NCBI GenBank assembly: GCA_014804785.1
Contig: JAAUZD010000028.1
Span: 1 to 60,639, forward strand
Reading direction: 5' to 3'
From: Lachnospiraceae bacterium
GTDB lineage: Bacteria; Bacillota; Clostridia; Lachnospirales; Lachnospiraceae
Length of the DNA stretch: 60,639 nucleotides
Under the pieces are notes generated by a model, which made no database searches, was not told where the DNA came from, and worked only from the letters and a program-made list of their open reading frames with translations. The translations under genes and the position numbers were made by a program. Of this stretch, positions 1 through 8,397 are shown in pieces. Positions within the stretch are counted from its first letter, which is position 1, and each line of letters begins with the position of its first letter.

Positions 1-120
1 GACAGCGTGCGGCTGCTCCGCTGAAAGTTTGCGGTCACCCACGCGACTGCACAGTCGGGAAGGCAGAAGTGCCGAAATCAACGTGCGGTTTGCGCCTCCC
101 ACAATGTGCCGTCTGACAAC
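1..120. other. GC-rich left edge, unassigned
   Basis: The first 120 bases are clearly richer in G and C than the AT-rich DNA that follows, and composition changes abruptly near position 120. One minus-strand frame stays open to the window edge, but no family is recognised and no start is visible. It may be the end of a gene that continues outside the window or a piece of different origin from the neighbouring element. From 121 to 289 nothing is seen. Confidence 0.3.
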
Positions 121-289
121 AAAATTCCGTTACCAAAGAATACAAATTATATTTCATTAGCATCATATTTATAACTGCTATACTCGATTCTTTGTTATCC
201 ATATAATATCCCCTATCTTCTGTAATGAAGAATATTATACACTTTTAACCATCAACATTCAATTAACACTTCTAAATATATATCAAAAT

Positions 290-317
290 ACCAGCCACCT
301 TATTTTTGATGGCTGGT
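290..317 (-). terminator. terminator of the 264-aa membrane protein gene
   Basis: Arms 290-297 and 310-317 form an 8-bp stem with a 12-nt loop. On the minus strand the stem is followed by a short T-rich run. It starts at the stop codon of the upstream gene. Confidence 0.6.
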
Positions 318-1111
318 TATTTCCATTGATTTTCATAATCATTTTCAAGCACTGGCAAGCTTATATGAATACTATTCTCAACCAGTCTATACCCTATTTC
401 GTTGCTTTGTATATACTCAAAATCCCATTTTAAATACATTCCTAATCTTACTGGTGTAACTATTCCTCCACAATATATACCTAATTTTAAATTCATTAAT
501 ACATCAGTATTACTAACAAATTCTTCTTTCGTTAAAAGTCCTCTACAATAATCTTCATAAATTTTCACTATTCCCGAAGTAAAATTGATACTATCCACAT
601 CATTTATAGTGAGTTTGAATTTAAAACGTTTTTCTCCTATATTTTCTATGGAACCCATTAAATTTCTTGGTCCCTCTATCTTAACATTTTCAAGTACACC
701 ACCAATAGAATGCATATCTAGCATTTCTACCGCAACATATTCCGGAATCGCATCTCCATAACTGGAAAATGGTACTTCTAAATATTTCAGTCCTTTTCCC
801 CAAGAAATTTTGATATAGCTCTCGTTTTCCAAACTAATACATACTTTTCCTTTCTTCTTATCGTCATCCTCTTTGGCATACATAGTAAACCTTAATGCCG
901 CAATACTCAAAAGAGTTGTTGGAAACAGTCCTAATATAGCCACATAATATTGGAGCATATCACCTGCTGACCATTTTGCTACAAAGAAATCATTGGAAGC
1001 ATTTATTGAAAACAAAAAATGGATAATAATAGGCACTCCCACTATCAGCAGTCCACATATAAGTATCGCTATCTTTTTATGATTTGAAACCCACGAAAAA
1101 AAATCTTTCAT
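317..1111 (-). CDS. membrane-anchored protein of unknown function
   Basis: The 264-residue protein begins with a short basic stretch and has two hydrophobic segments, about residues 14-34 and 50-72. The rest (about 75-264) is soluble, rich in beta-prone sequence and probably cytoplasmic. The start has a moderate AAGGA ribosome-binding site nine bases upstream. I do not recognise the family. Its layout, an N-terminal membrane anchor with a soluble domain, resembles the protein at 26523-27245 in the same element, though I see no clear sequence match. It stands alone with its own terminator, next to the DUF262/AlbA_2 gene, so a role in defence is possible but only inferred from position. Confidence 0.6.
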   Translation of the reverse strand: MKDFFSWVSNHKKIAILICGLLIVGVPIIIHFLFSINASNDFFVAKWSAGDMLQYYVAILGLFPTTLLSIAALRFTMYAKEDDDKKKGKVCISLENESYIKISWGKGLKYLEVPFSSYGDAIPEYVAVEMLDMHSIGGVLENVKIEGPRNLMGSIENIGEKRFKFKLTINDVDSINFTSGIVKIYEDYCRGLLTKEEFVSNTDVLMNLKLGIYCGGIVTPVRLGMYLKWDFEYIQSNEIGYRLVENSIHISLPVLENDYENQWK

Positions 1112-1387
1112 AAATCTATCCTTTGTATATTTATGATAAAATTATACTATATTACACATCAGCATTCAATTACAAAAGAAATGTTTGATCAAATCTCCTA
1201 CTCCTATAATTCCCCACCCACACTCCTAAAATCCAAAATCACCTCAAAAATCCTTTACACACTAAATAATTAAAACTAAATAAACAACATAATCGCCACT
1301 TCTTGAAAGAGGTATTTCATCGGGAAAAGAGAACTTTTAATGATTGATATTACATTCTTTTAAAGTAATATAATAATATTATGAATA

Positions 1388-1411
1388 AAAGACACCAATT
1401 AAGGTGTCTTT
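1388..1411 (-). terminator. terminator overlapping the stop of the DUF262/AlbA_2 gene
   Basis: Arms 1388-1396 and 1403-1411 form a perfect 9-bp stem with a 6-nt loop, followed on minus by TTTTATT. The stem includes the stop codon at 1399-1401. Confidence 0.75.
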
Positions 1412-3192
1412 AAATCTTTTGCTCCAATATGTACTGTTTTTGAACCTTCTCGTATATAAAATTCATTATCATAGAAACAAACTTCATCCTGTTTTACTGA
1501 TGGAAGTAATAATAAATTTTTCCCTTGAAAATCTACAGTTCGTAAATTTGATAAAATATACGTCTTTAATGATTCAGTTATAGGCTCTTTCTTTATTAAA
1601 GAACTTAATTTTCGTTCATAATTATCTATGTCTGTAAAATGTGTAGTAGCTTCTTTTGTAATACCGACTATTTTGTGAGCTCCATATGTTATTGGTGATT
1701 CATTATATATAGATTTCCAATCATCACATGATTTTTGATCATTTGCAATACCAATTATAACATACCCATCTTTTTGAAATTTGCAGTTAGTATTTGCCAT
1801 AGCTACTAAGGTTCTACATATTTTTTTAATTTCCTTTTCATTAATTTCCCCGTTTCGAAAATAGGTAATTCCTATTTTAAATTCTACCATTTGAGATTCT
1901 ATACTAGATAGCGATAATAATTTTTCTAACAATTCATCATCACTATTTCTTTTTCGTGGAAGATCTGGTTCCATTTTATCTTTTATAATAGTATATAAAA
2001 GTTCCATGATTTCAACACGTCTATCATGCTTAGAGTCATTAGATATTATTTCAAATGTTGAATCAGAATGTTTCTTTAATGTTTTTGCTAAAGAAACAAA
2101 ATCTTTTATAATATACGATTCACGATTAAGCTGATATATAACGCAAAACAACATAATAAAGCTTATATCCTTGCCAGCAGCATCTTTTTTAGAATATAAA
2201 TAATTTGTAAAATTAGAATGTACTGAATCAAAAATATTAGTTATTTGTTTAAAAACATTCAGAGAATATTGTTCAATAGTATCTTTACCAATTTCATTTA
2301 TTTTATCAGTTATTAAAGTAGCATACTTAGTATTAGATTGATACAGATAATTTAAGTTGTCTGCAGTAACTCGAAAATCTTTTCCTAATAAAGATATTGC
2401 CAAAGCAGATGCAATAATTTCTTCATCTTTAGATTGTCTAAAATTATTTAATTGAATAATATCATTTTTTCTCCAAAATGTTTTTTCTGGGTCAATTGAA
2501 TAATTTAATCCTTTGCTTTTTAAGCTAATTTTAGGCATATCAGATAAATTTACTTCATCATAATAAGTAAAGTCACCTCTAAAATGAGTTGCAACTCTAC
2601 GGACTAAATCAGGAAATTCGCCAACAGAACTTGCCTGTCGTAAATCATGCGCTGATAATTTTCGCCCATAAGAATTAATTCTGCTAAAAATTTGTTCTAT
2701 TTTTTTATCTCTATCGACCCTTTGTGTAGTTAAAATAATTGGCATTTCAAATCCTGCAAAGTCCTGACATATATTGGGAGGCAAAATAGAAGGATGTTGT
2801 TGTAATTCGCCATTATTCTTTTTTGTCAGGGCAGTTGGAGTATATTGCATATCGTAATAATATTCTTTGTCCTTATAAAATACACCAAATTCATTGTTTA
2901 CGAATGAAACAATCGCATTTAATCTTTGTAATCCATCAATAATTTCATAAAACACTTTTGTGCTGCTAAATTTATCTACGTCTTCATATGTAGATAAAAT
3001 GATAGAAGGTGTAGGGTATTTATTTATAATAGAGTCAATAAATAGTTGTTTTTCTTCCAACGTCCACACCAATTTTCGCTGATATCTTCTATTAACAATC
3101 AACGCATCATCATAATACCATCTCATTATTTCATTAATTGTTTTACCTCTAGGGTCTAATTCTTCACTCACTGTTGTATCGCTCCAATTCAT
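1399..3192 (-). CDS. DUF262 (GmrSD/ParB-like) protein fused to an AlbA_2/Schlafen-type domain
   Basis: The 597-residue protein has two recognisable parts. Residues about 15-200 match the DUF262 fold: the RRYQRKLVWTLEEK region, the IIDGLQRLNAI motif (the usual form is DGQQR) and a later SRINSYGRKLS stretch. DUF262 is the nucleotide-dependent half of GmrSD enzymes and occurs in several phage-defence proteins. The C-terminal part, about 430-597, matches the AlbA_2 or Schlafen-like family (VEFKIGITYF, then VAMANT, then GYVIIGIAND). No HNH nuclease domain of the GmrD type is seen. It starts at ATG behind a strong AAGGAGG, with its own promoter at 3213-3241 and its own terminator, so it is a monocistronic unit. 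An antiviral role is inferred from family and context, not shown. Confidence 0.75.
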   Translation of the reverse strand: MNWSDTTVSEELDPRGKTINEIMRWYYDDALIVNRRYQRKLVWTLEEKQLFIDSIINKYPTPSIILSTYEDVDKFSSTKVFYEIIDGLQRLNAIVSFVNNEFGVFYKDKEYYYDMQYTPTALTKKNNGELQQHPSILPPNICQDFAGFEMPIILTTQRVDRDKKIEQIFSRINSYGRKLSAHDLRQASSVGEFPDLVRRVATHFRGDFTYYDEVNLSDMPKISLKSKGLNYSIDPEKTFWRKNDIIQLNNFRQSKDEEIIASALAISLLGKDFRVTADNLNYLYQSNTKYATLITDKINEIGKDTIEQYSLNVFKQITNIFDSVHSNFTNYLYSKKDAAGKDISFIMLFCVIYQLNRESYIIKDFVSLAKTLKKHSDSTFEIISNDSKHDRRVEIMELLYTIIKDKMEPDLPRKRNSDDELLEKLLSLSSIESQMVEFKIGITYFRNGEINEKEIKKICRTLVAMANTNCKFQKDGYVIIGIANDQKSCDDWKSIYNESPITYGAHKIVGITKEATTHFTDIDNYERKLSSLIKKEPITESLKTYILSNLRTVDFQGKNLLLLPSVKQDEVCFYDNEFYIREGSKTVHIGAKDLKTP

Positions 3193-3212
3193 AAGTATTT
3201 AAAACCTCCTTA

Positions 3213-3241
3213 ATTTTACCATTATTTACCCTTCTCGACAA
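3213..3241 (-). promoter_or_regulatory. sigma-70-type promoter of the DUF262/AlbA_2 gene
   Basis: On the minus strand TTGTCG (3241-3236) and TAAAAT (3218-3213) are separated by 17 bases, just upstream of the gene's AAGGAGG. Confidence 0.55.
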
Positions 3242-3390
3242 TTAGAACGCATATTCTTTTATGTCTATTTTTGCCCAAAATAATGCCAATTTTGCAAAAA
3301 TCATATAAATCTACAATTTATATTAATATATGGTGCGTGTAGACTGGTCAAATCAACATTGTGTCAAAATTGACCCACAACTTTCTAAAC

Positions 3391-3639
3391 TCACAAAATA
3401 TGACTTTTCATTTTTACCCACTCCGCAAAATCAACAATCTCTCCCATCCCATCACCATTACATAACCTAATCCTAAATTCCCCAAACTCTTCAACCGGAA
3501 ACACTTCATTCTCAGGAACATCTTCAATGGATAAATCCGTTTCGGCTGCTTCTATGGTCAAATTGCAAAAGTCAATATCTGTTACTTTATAGATTTTTGT
3601 GTTTGCTACTGATATGTATTTTATTTTTGTGTTGTTAAT
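3391..3639 (-). pseudogene. frameshifted small gene, about 82 residues if restored
   Basis: An AAGGAGG at 3655-3649 precedes an ATT codon at 3639 and a frame that reads through KYISVANTKIYKVTDIDF, then hits a stop. Adding one base at that point restores a coding-like frame (CNLTIEAAETDLSIED and on to VKMKSHIL) that ends at 3391. The two halves join smoothly, so I read this as one gene broken by a single-base loss, with its start codon also changed from a standard codon to ATT. The acidic second half could instead be read from a TTG at the junction. Function unknown. A sequencing error is the main alternative. Confidence 0.5.
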
Positions 3640-3726
3640 TGCTTGAATCCTCCTTCAAATTGCTTTCATATAATCCGATCAACAGTTTCTCTATGTACCT
3701 CCCTTTGGACATTCCAAAATCAAACC

Positions 3727-4107
3727 CTAATTATTACTGTTTGCCTGCACAATATCTAATAGAATTGATTTTACATCATCATTAGCTTTCAAAATATCAT
3801 CCAGTTCTTCTTTATTTTCAATATTTTTAATCTGATCTGACAACTCAAAAAAATCATCATAATTTTCTACAAGTTTAGGAAATAAGTATATGCTGCCAAC
3901 AACATGCAGATATCCAAATTCCTTTAAATCATCAATAGATTCCACCAGTGTCGTATCATCAAAATAAGCACCTATGTTAGCAATCTGATTCATGTTAATT
4001 ATTGTAACATTATACTTTTTATTTCTTATTGAATATAGATAGCTGTACAATCCCAACGCTTCATATCCACAATCTGACACAATCGTTTCAATCATTTTTT
4101 CATTCAT
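3727..4107 (-). CDS. small winged-helix-like protein, unknown function
   Basis: The 126-residue product starts at the ATG behind GGAGGAAAAGGTT. A longer frame exists upstream but lacks a ribosome-binding site. Residues about 10-70 (YEALGLYSYLYSIRNKKYN ... NQIANIGAYFD ... IDDLKEFGYLHV) have the look of the N-terminal winged helix of phage and plasmid replication or DnaD-like proteins. The C-terminal third is acidic. It is followed by other small genes of the element with no shared operon signals. The DNA-binding role is inferred from the pattern only. Confidence 0.6.
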   Translation of the reverse strand: MNEKMIETIVSDCGYEALGLYSYLYSIRNKKYNVTIINMNQIANIGAYFDDTTLVESIDDLKEFGYLHVVGSIYLFPKLVENYDDFFELSDQIKNIENKEELDDILKANDDVKSILLDIVQANSNN

Positions 4108-4208
4108 ATAACCTTTTCCTCCATTCTTAAATCCAATGGCAGAGATAAGGAACACCCTTGTAAGTCTCTTTACCTGTCTAACTGACAGACCATATATAAT
4201 AATTCTCT

Positions 4209-4532
4209 TTACACCATAAACCTTGTAGCTTGTACTTCACGAAAATAATCATCCGAATTCTCACCAGCTTCTAACAACTCTTGCCTACTTTCTTCAATAA
4301 TCCTATGCATTTCATCATCACTTACACCAAAAGCTCTTGCCATTTCATCACTTGTACAATAAAATTCTTCGCCTGCCAGCTTACATAATTCCATTTTTAG
4401 TCCCAAATAAATCAGATCATATGATAAACCTTGCTCTATGCCACTATCAATTAAAGGAATTATTGTTTCTTCTGTGATCCCATATTTGCCATAATTGGTT
4501 GTGATATTTTGTATTATTGTTTCTCTGGTCAT
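4209..4532 (-). CDS. hypothetical acidic protein, 107 aa
   Basis: It starts behind GAAGGAGAAG. The protein is helical and acidic with a YCTSDEMARAFGVSDDEMHRII stretch that could be a helix-turn-helix, and no recognised family. It lies between the winged-helix-like gene and a 17-bp inverted repeat. Confidence 0.55.
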   Translation of the reverse strand: MTRETIIQNITTNYGKYGITEETIIPLIDSGIEQGLSYDLIYLGLKMELCKLAGEEFYCTSDEMARAFGVSDDEMHRIIEESRQELLEAGENSDDYFREVQATRFMV

Positions 4533-4600
4533 TTATATTCTTCTCCTTCATTCCAAAAATCATAAAAGTGAGCAATCGTCAGATTGCGAACTAATCAGTC

Positions 4601-4621
4601 ACCGCCGCTTTTTGCGGTGGC
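4601..4621. terminator. GC-rich hairpin with T5 loop
   Basis: A stem around CCGCCGC and GCGGTGG with a TTTTT loop lies just beyond the stop of the 108-aa gene. It probably terminates minus-strand transcription, but the tail after the stem is not a clean T run. Confidence 0.4.
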
Positions 4622-5004
4622 TGCCTACTGTCAGAGACTACACTAACTCATAGTCATTACTCTCTATCAAACCAATCACTTCTAATACTTCCTTTTGTGC
4701 TGATTTATCCTTACAGCTTTTAGTCATCTGAATAATCATTTTCATTGAATATACAGGCAATAATAATGAACGTAATTTCTCTCTGTATTTCATCCATTCT
4801 AAGCGTGTAGCATGATATCCTCCATAATCTTTACAGTCATGACACCATTTCTTTTCAAGATAAGCGTTCTTACTAATTACTGGCTCACATGCAGCTAAAC
4901 ATGATATCAATAATGAATCAGTCAGTTTCTTATTCTGTAAATTCTCTTTATCTTGTTTTGTCATAAATAATCTGTCTCCTTTTGTTTGTCTCTGACAGTA
5001 GGCA
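4622..5004. repeat. 17-bp perfect inverted repeat flanking one gene
   Basis: Bases 4622-4638 and 4988-5004 are perfect reverse complements of each other (17 of 17). They bracket the 108-aa gene: one arm overlaps its stop codon and the other lies about 24 bases upstream of its start. The ends of its transcript could therefore pair. The arms could also be the ends of a small mobile cassette. Confidence 0.75.
4638..4964 (-). CDS. hypothetical Cys-containing protein, 108 aa
   Basis: The start at 4964 follows AAAGGAGACAG. The upstream extension of the frame has no such signal and contains the repeat arm. The protein has a WCHDCKDYGGYH segment (a possible half zinc site) and a basic helical C-terminal half. 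No family is recognised. It is enclosed by the 17-bp inverted repeat and lies between the helicase gene and the winged-helix-like gene. Confidence 0.5.
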   Translation of the reverse strand: MTKQDKENLQNKKLTDSLLISCLAACEPVISKNAYLEKKWCHDCKDYGGYHATRLEWMKYREKLRSLLLPVYSMKMIIQMTKSCKDKSAQKEVLEVIGLIESNDYELV

Positions 5005-5052
5005 CAGCCTAAATCCATCAAAGTCCAGCAGAGCTGTCCTTTGCTGAATTTA

Positions 5053-5140
5053 GTCCGTGATTATTATTGGAGCATCTTGTCACATTGTTTCGCCGCAAAA
5101 AAGCGCGGCTTCACAATATGCCAGTCTGTCCAATAATTAT
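5053..5140. repeat. large imperfect dyad with GC-rich central hairpin
   Basis: ATTATTGGA ... CATTGT on one side and ACAATA ... TCCAATAAT on the other form an imperfect dyad of about 85 bases around a strong central hairpin (CGCCGC AAAAAAG CGCGGC). It sits in the non-coding gap between the helicase and the 108-aa gene, a usual place for an origin or a bidirectional terminator. Confidence 0.45.
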
Positions 5141-5167
5141 ATCTTTTTTGTAAGCAGATAATTTATT

Positions 5168-5295
5168 TGGGGGAGAATCCACAATTATGATATATAATAC
5201 ATCTGTGTGAATCTTACCCCATTTTTACATCCATTATTATCTTGGGGTAAAATCCACAATTATCTATATAAATACATTTTTGTGAATCCTACCCC
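5168..5295. repeat. two 53-bp direct repeats, each with internal dyad symmetry
   Basis: Copies at 5168-5220 and 5243-5295 begin 75 bases apart and share a TGGGG...AATCCACAATTAT start and a TGTGAATC.TACCCC end. Within each copy the two ends are near-complementary. They lie directly downstream of the helicase gene. Iteron-type replication or regulatory sites are the most likely reading. Confidence 0.6.
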
Positions 5296-5298
5296 AAA

Positions 5299-6897
5299 TT
5301 AAGGTGGCTCCGTTTCCTCCCTTTTCTTCAAAATCCAATATGTTTTATCCCTGTTTGGATTATTCAGTCCATTATCAAGTTTCCTTCTTTTATCAACCAG
5401 TATATTTCCGTCAGCATCTTTACTGTAAAATCTGCAATCATACAGTTCTTTATAATTATCTTCCAATGCACCATTAAAAGTATTGATGCCTGTATACCGT
5501 AATTTAACACCGATTGTTTCAAACTCTTCTTTAATATAATTTCTGTCATTCTGATATAGGCGTTTTCCTTCAAGAGATTTTAAGAACTCCAAAAATAAAT
5601 CCATCTGTTTGATATTAACAACAATAGGTTCACTTTTATCTACCAGTTCTTCAGCTAAAATCAGTTCAAGAAACTTTATATGTCCAATCTCTTTCATCAG
5701 TGAAAAAGTATTATAATCCTGACTGTATTTTCTATATTTACACTCATTGATTTTTACTTGTCCAACTATTTTATTTACTTTGAAAAACGAATAAAATATT
5801 TTGTTCTTCTGTAATCTCCAACGGTTTTTACCATTTCCATATTCCTCATAGAATTTTTGGTAATCTTCCTTATACAATTTCACTGGATCAAGTTGCCATT
5901 TAGTTTGATTTATAAATCCTTGTATCCCTTTTTTCTGATATTCCCTTATGTAAAAAGTACAAGTATCGTTCTTATTCTCTAAATGCCTTTTGCGTCCTAA
6001 TGACTGAATCATAGTATCTATATCAATAATTTCAGTAAAAATATGTTTAATACGTTCGTCTTTCAGATCAACACCATTGTCCAAAACAGATGTCGTAAAC
6101 AATATTCTTTTCTCAAATGTAATAAGGTCACTCGAATAGTACTTGATGCAATTATCAGGTTTATCATCATTCCATCCACATAATCCTCTCAGTTTTGCGT
6201 CTTTAGTGGATTTTGAACAATAATAGTGCGCTCTATCCTTATACACTTTGCTCATATCTATTATCCTAGAACCCACATTGCAGAACACGACAATCTTACT
6301 GTCCTTTTCGTTCTCCAAAATATCATCAATTATGCTTATAAGTTCCTCGCCTTGATAGTAATACACCTTATCTACATATGAATAATCTTTATCCAGTCTG
6401 TAATAGTTCTTCTTTTTGACCTTATTTGTATCAAGCATATATTTGAAATATGTCTTTGCTGTAGCACTTACAAACAAAATCACCGACTGCTTTTGTTTCA
6501 TAATGTAATTGTATGAAACATCTGTATAATCATTAAATGTTGCGTCCGTTGTAAAATAATGACATTCATCAGCAACTATATAGTCATAGTCAATAGGAAT
6601 TTTACCTTCTTGTATGCTCTGTTGAAGCAACTGATATGTAGTCACATAAATAACACTTCGCAATCCTGAACGCTTTACATCATCAAATATCTGGTTTCGC
6701 AACTTCCTGCGATTGCAAAGATAAAGAATTTTCTTTTTCTGTAGTTTTGCATATTTCCCTAAAACATGAATGCAAAAATAACTTTTCCCACAACCAGTAC
6801 CACAATCCAGTATTACAAATTCATTCTTCCAGTTTTTATAATCATTTCCTATTAGTTCTGATACCCATAGTTTCTTTTTGCTACTGTTTGCCAACAA
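5299..6897 (-). CDS. superfamily 2 DEAD/DEAH-type helicase, probably plasmid replication
   Basis: The 532-residue protein carries the standard SF2 motifs: Walker A GTGCGKS (residues about 33-39, Lys38), a DECH Walker B box at 110-113, a VSATAK motif III, a TTSVLDNGVDL motif V region and QSLGRKRH motif VI. The C-terminal 200 residues are lysine-rich and not recognised. It starts at TTG behind GGGAGGTG, which itself overlaps the end of the DUF5659 gene, so the two genes are translationally coupled. Helicases of this size with DEAD-type motifs are common in mobile elements of Clostridia. A replication role is inferred from the repeats immediately downstream. Confidence 0.8.
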   Translation of the reverse strand: MLANSSKKKLWVSELIGNDYKNWKNEFVILDCGTGCGKSYFCIHVLGKYAKLQKKKILYLCNRRKLRNQIFDDVKRSGLRSVIYVTTYQLLQQSIQEGKIPIDYDYIVADECHYFTTDATFNDYTDVSYNYIMKQKQSVILFVSATAKTYFKYMLDTNKVKKKNYYRLDKDYSYVDKVYYYQGEELISIIDDILENEKDSKIVVFCNVGSRIIDMSKVYKDRAHYYCSKSTKDAKLRGLCGWNDDKPDNCIKYYSSDLITFEKRILFTTSVLDNGVDLKDERIKHIFTEIIDIDTMIQSLGRKRHLENKNDTCTFYIREYQKKGIQGFINQTKWQLDPVKLYKEDYQKFYEEYGNGKNRWRLQKNKIFYSFFKVNKIVGQVKINECKYRKYSQDYNTFSLMKEIGHIKFLELILAEELVDKSEPIVVNIKQMDLFLEFLKSLEGKRLYQNDRNYIKEEFETIGVKLRYTGINTFNGALEDNYKELYDCRFYSKDADGNILVDKRRKLDNGLNNPNRDKTYWILKKREETEPP

Positions 6898-6900
6898 GAA

Positions 6901-7077
6901 TTACACCTCCCGTTCTGAAAGATAACTGTCAACCGCATTTCTAATTTCTGTTGAATCCTGAAACAGAAATATTTTGAATTGCGGATTCTTGTCACTATCT
7001 AACACTTTCATTACGGTAAATCCTCTATGGCACAACCAATTCATTAATTCTAATGATCTGACAGTATACATAGGCAT
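6901..7077 (-). CDS. DUF5659-type small protein
   Basis: The 58-residue protein (YTVRSLELMNWLCHRGF ... NPQFKIFLFQDS ... VDSYLSEREV) matches the DUF5659 pattern: an aliphatic N-terminal half, then a K-x-x-x-FLF-x-D-S stretch near the end. The family is found in small genes of Firmicutes mobile elements and has no known function. The ATG at 7077 has only a distant GAGGAA. The frame extends up to two ATT codons at 7116 and 7113 that sit behind a good AAGGGAG, so a non-standard start is possible. Its stop lies 4 bases before the helicase start. Confidence 0.7.
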   Translation of the reverse strand: MPMYTVRSLELMNWLCHRGFTVMKVLDSDKNPQFKIFLFQDSTEIRNAVDSYLSEREV

Positions 7078-7135
7078 ATCTGTATTTTTAGTTCCTCGTT
7101 TTCTGCTTGTAATAATTGTTCTCTCCCTTCAATAT

Positions 7136-7516
7136 TTATGCTAATTTCATGCTCCCACCATATTTGTCATAGACTGTCTCTGTATAAAGATTCTTATGCT
7201 TGTCAATGACAAATAAATCAAAATTATCTAAATCAACCTCCAAAATTCCCATAATATCTTTTAAAATATCACTACTTCCCAGCATGACGAATGCGGCATC
7301 AAGTCTTAATTGACGTTTCTCATTATGTCTATCTGGGAATAATGTATAAATCTCCATCCTTTTCTGACTTTTTGTATAATGGAAAACATTCTCCAAGACT
7401 AACTGCTCATTTTTGTAATCACATCCAATAACAAAAGAACCTTTCAATAATTCTTTTGCTATTTCTTTTGCCGATTTTTCCAAAATACAATCTTGTGATA
7501 TTTCAAATTCTTTCAT
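7136..7516 (-). CDS. hypothetical protein, 126 aa
   Basis: The second of two ATGs is preferred because the first is only one base from the GGAGGA. The sequence looks like a compact alpha/beta domain (FVIGCDYKNEQLVLENVFHY, FDLFVIDKHKN) without a recognised family. The upstream gene's stop overlaps the first ATG, so the two genes are coupled. Confidence 0.6.
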   Translation of the reverse strand: MKEFEISQDCILEKSAKEIAKELLKGSFVIGCDYKNEQLVLENVFHYTKSQKRMEIYTLFPDRHNEKRQLRLDAAFVMLGSSDILKDIMGILEVDLDNFDLFVIDKHKNLYTETVYDKYGGSMKLA

Positions 7517-7521
7517 TTCCT

Positions 7522-7857
7522 TCATTCCTCCGTCACTTCTAATGCTTTCTCAATATTTTCTTTACATGCACCATTGCAAATATCTAAATAAACAATGACA
7601 ATAATCTCAGTATCCGGATTCATTCGTCCACATTCAACTATGTAACCATTAGTTTTGCTATCTCTCTCATAATGCCAGCCAATAGCATCTGCAAAAATGC
7701 CTGAATGACAGAGAAAATCTAAACTTTCACATAATATGCTTGCATTTACTGTTTCTGTTGTTCCTAAAGACTTATAATAAATCTCTGCTTTTGTGACTTG
7801 TAGTAGATTGTTTGATATTGTTTCATTGATTTTTGCTGTTGTAGTTATTCGTTTCAT
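7522..7857 (-). CDS. hypothetical protein, 111 aa
   Basis: It starts at the ATG behind AAAAGGAGAAG, 12 codons inside the longest frame. It has four Cys residues, a beta-rich core (AEIYYKSLGTTETVNAS; GYIVECGRMNPDTEIIVIVYLD) and no recognised family. It is the first gene of a coupled pair with 7136-7516. Confidence 0.6.
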   Translation of the reverse strand: MKRITTTAKINETISNNLLQVTKAEIYYKSLGTTETVNASILCESLDFLCHSGIFADAIGWHYERDSKTNGYIVECGRMNPDTEIIVIVYLDICNGACKENIEKALEVTEE

Positions 7858-7917
7858 GTAAATACTTCTCCTTTTTCTGTTATATCTGTACATTATGGAC
7901 TACTTTATAAAACAATT

Positions 7918-8313
7918 TCATTTGCTACTTTTGTTTATTCTCCCACCCACAATAGTAACCAATAAATCAGGACTATTACCTTCAAAAGCGACCCTATAGT
8001 TTTTATCATTCCCATATGAATACAGAGCAAAAATAATATTTGCTGACAAATCAATATGAATATGTGAATCATATTCAAATATTGTTATTGTCCTTTGATT
8101 AGTTTCAATCAATATATTTGCATTCATAGCACCGATTACAATATCCCCATTCTTAGATAGTGGATGAATATTGATTCTCTTCCCATTTAGTTCCATACTA
8201 AAATCTTCTAACGACAATTCTTGCAGTTCATCTGTAGATACTCCCATAAGTTCAGGTAAATTATAGTTGCTATAATCATTCATATATTTCGTATCTGCTA
8301 TACTTCTTCCCAT
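7918..8313 (-). CDS. hypothetical protein, 131 aa
   Basis: The start follows AAGAAGGAG. The N-terminal third is helical and acidic. The rest is beta-rich (TITIFEYDSHIHIDLSANII; YRVAFEGNSPDLLVTIVGGR). No family is recognised. It belongs to a run of similar single genes separated by short hairpin-bearing gaps. Confidence 0.55.
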   Translation of the reverse strand: MGRSIADTKYMNDYSNYNLPELMGVSTDELQELSLEDFSMELNGKRINIHPLSKNGDIVIGAMNANILIETNQRTITIFEYDSHIHIDLSANIIFALYSYGNDKNYRVAFEGNSPDLLVTIVGGRINKSSK

Positions 8314-8397
8314 ATATGATAATCTCCTTCTTATAGGCAGCATACCCGAAATAGATACACCGCCTTGTGATCGTGATAATATTTACTTCTATTATTG

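Noticed and set aside
5168-5295. CRISPR-like repeat pair
   Set aside because: Only two copies, with internal dyads, variable centres and no cas genes in the window.
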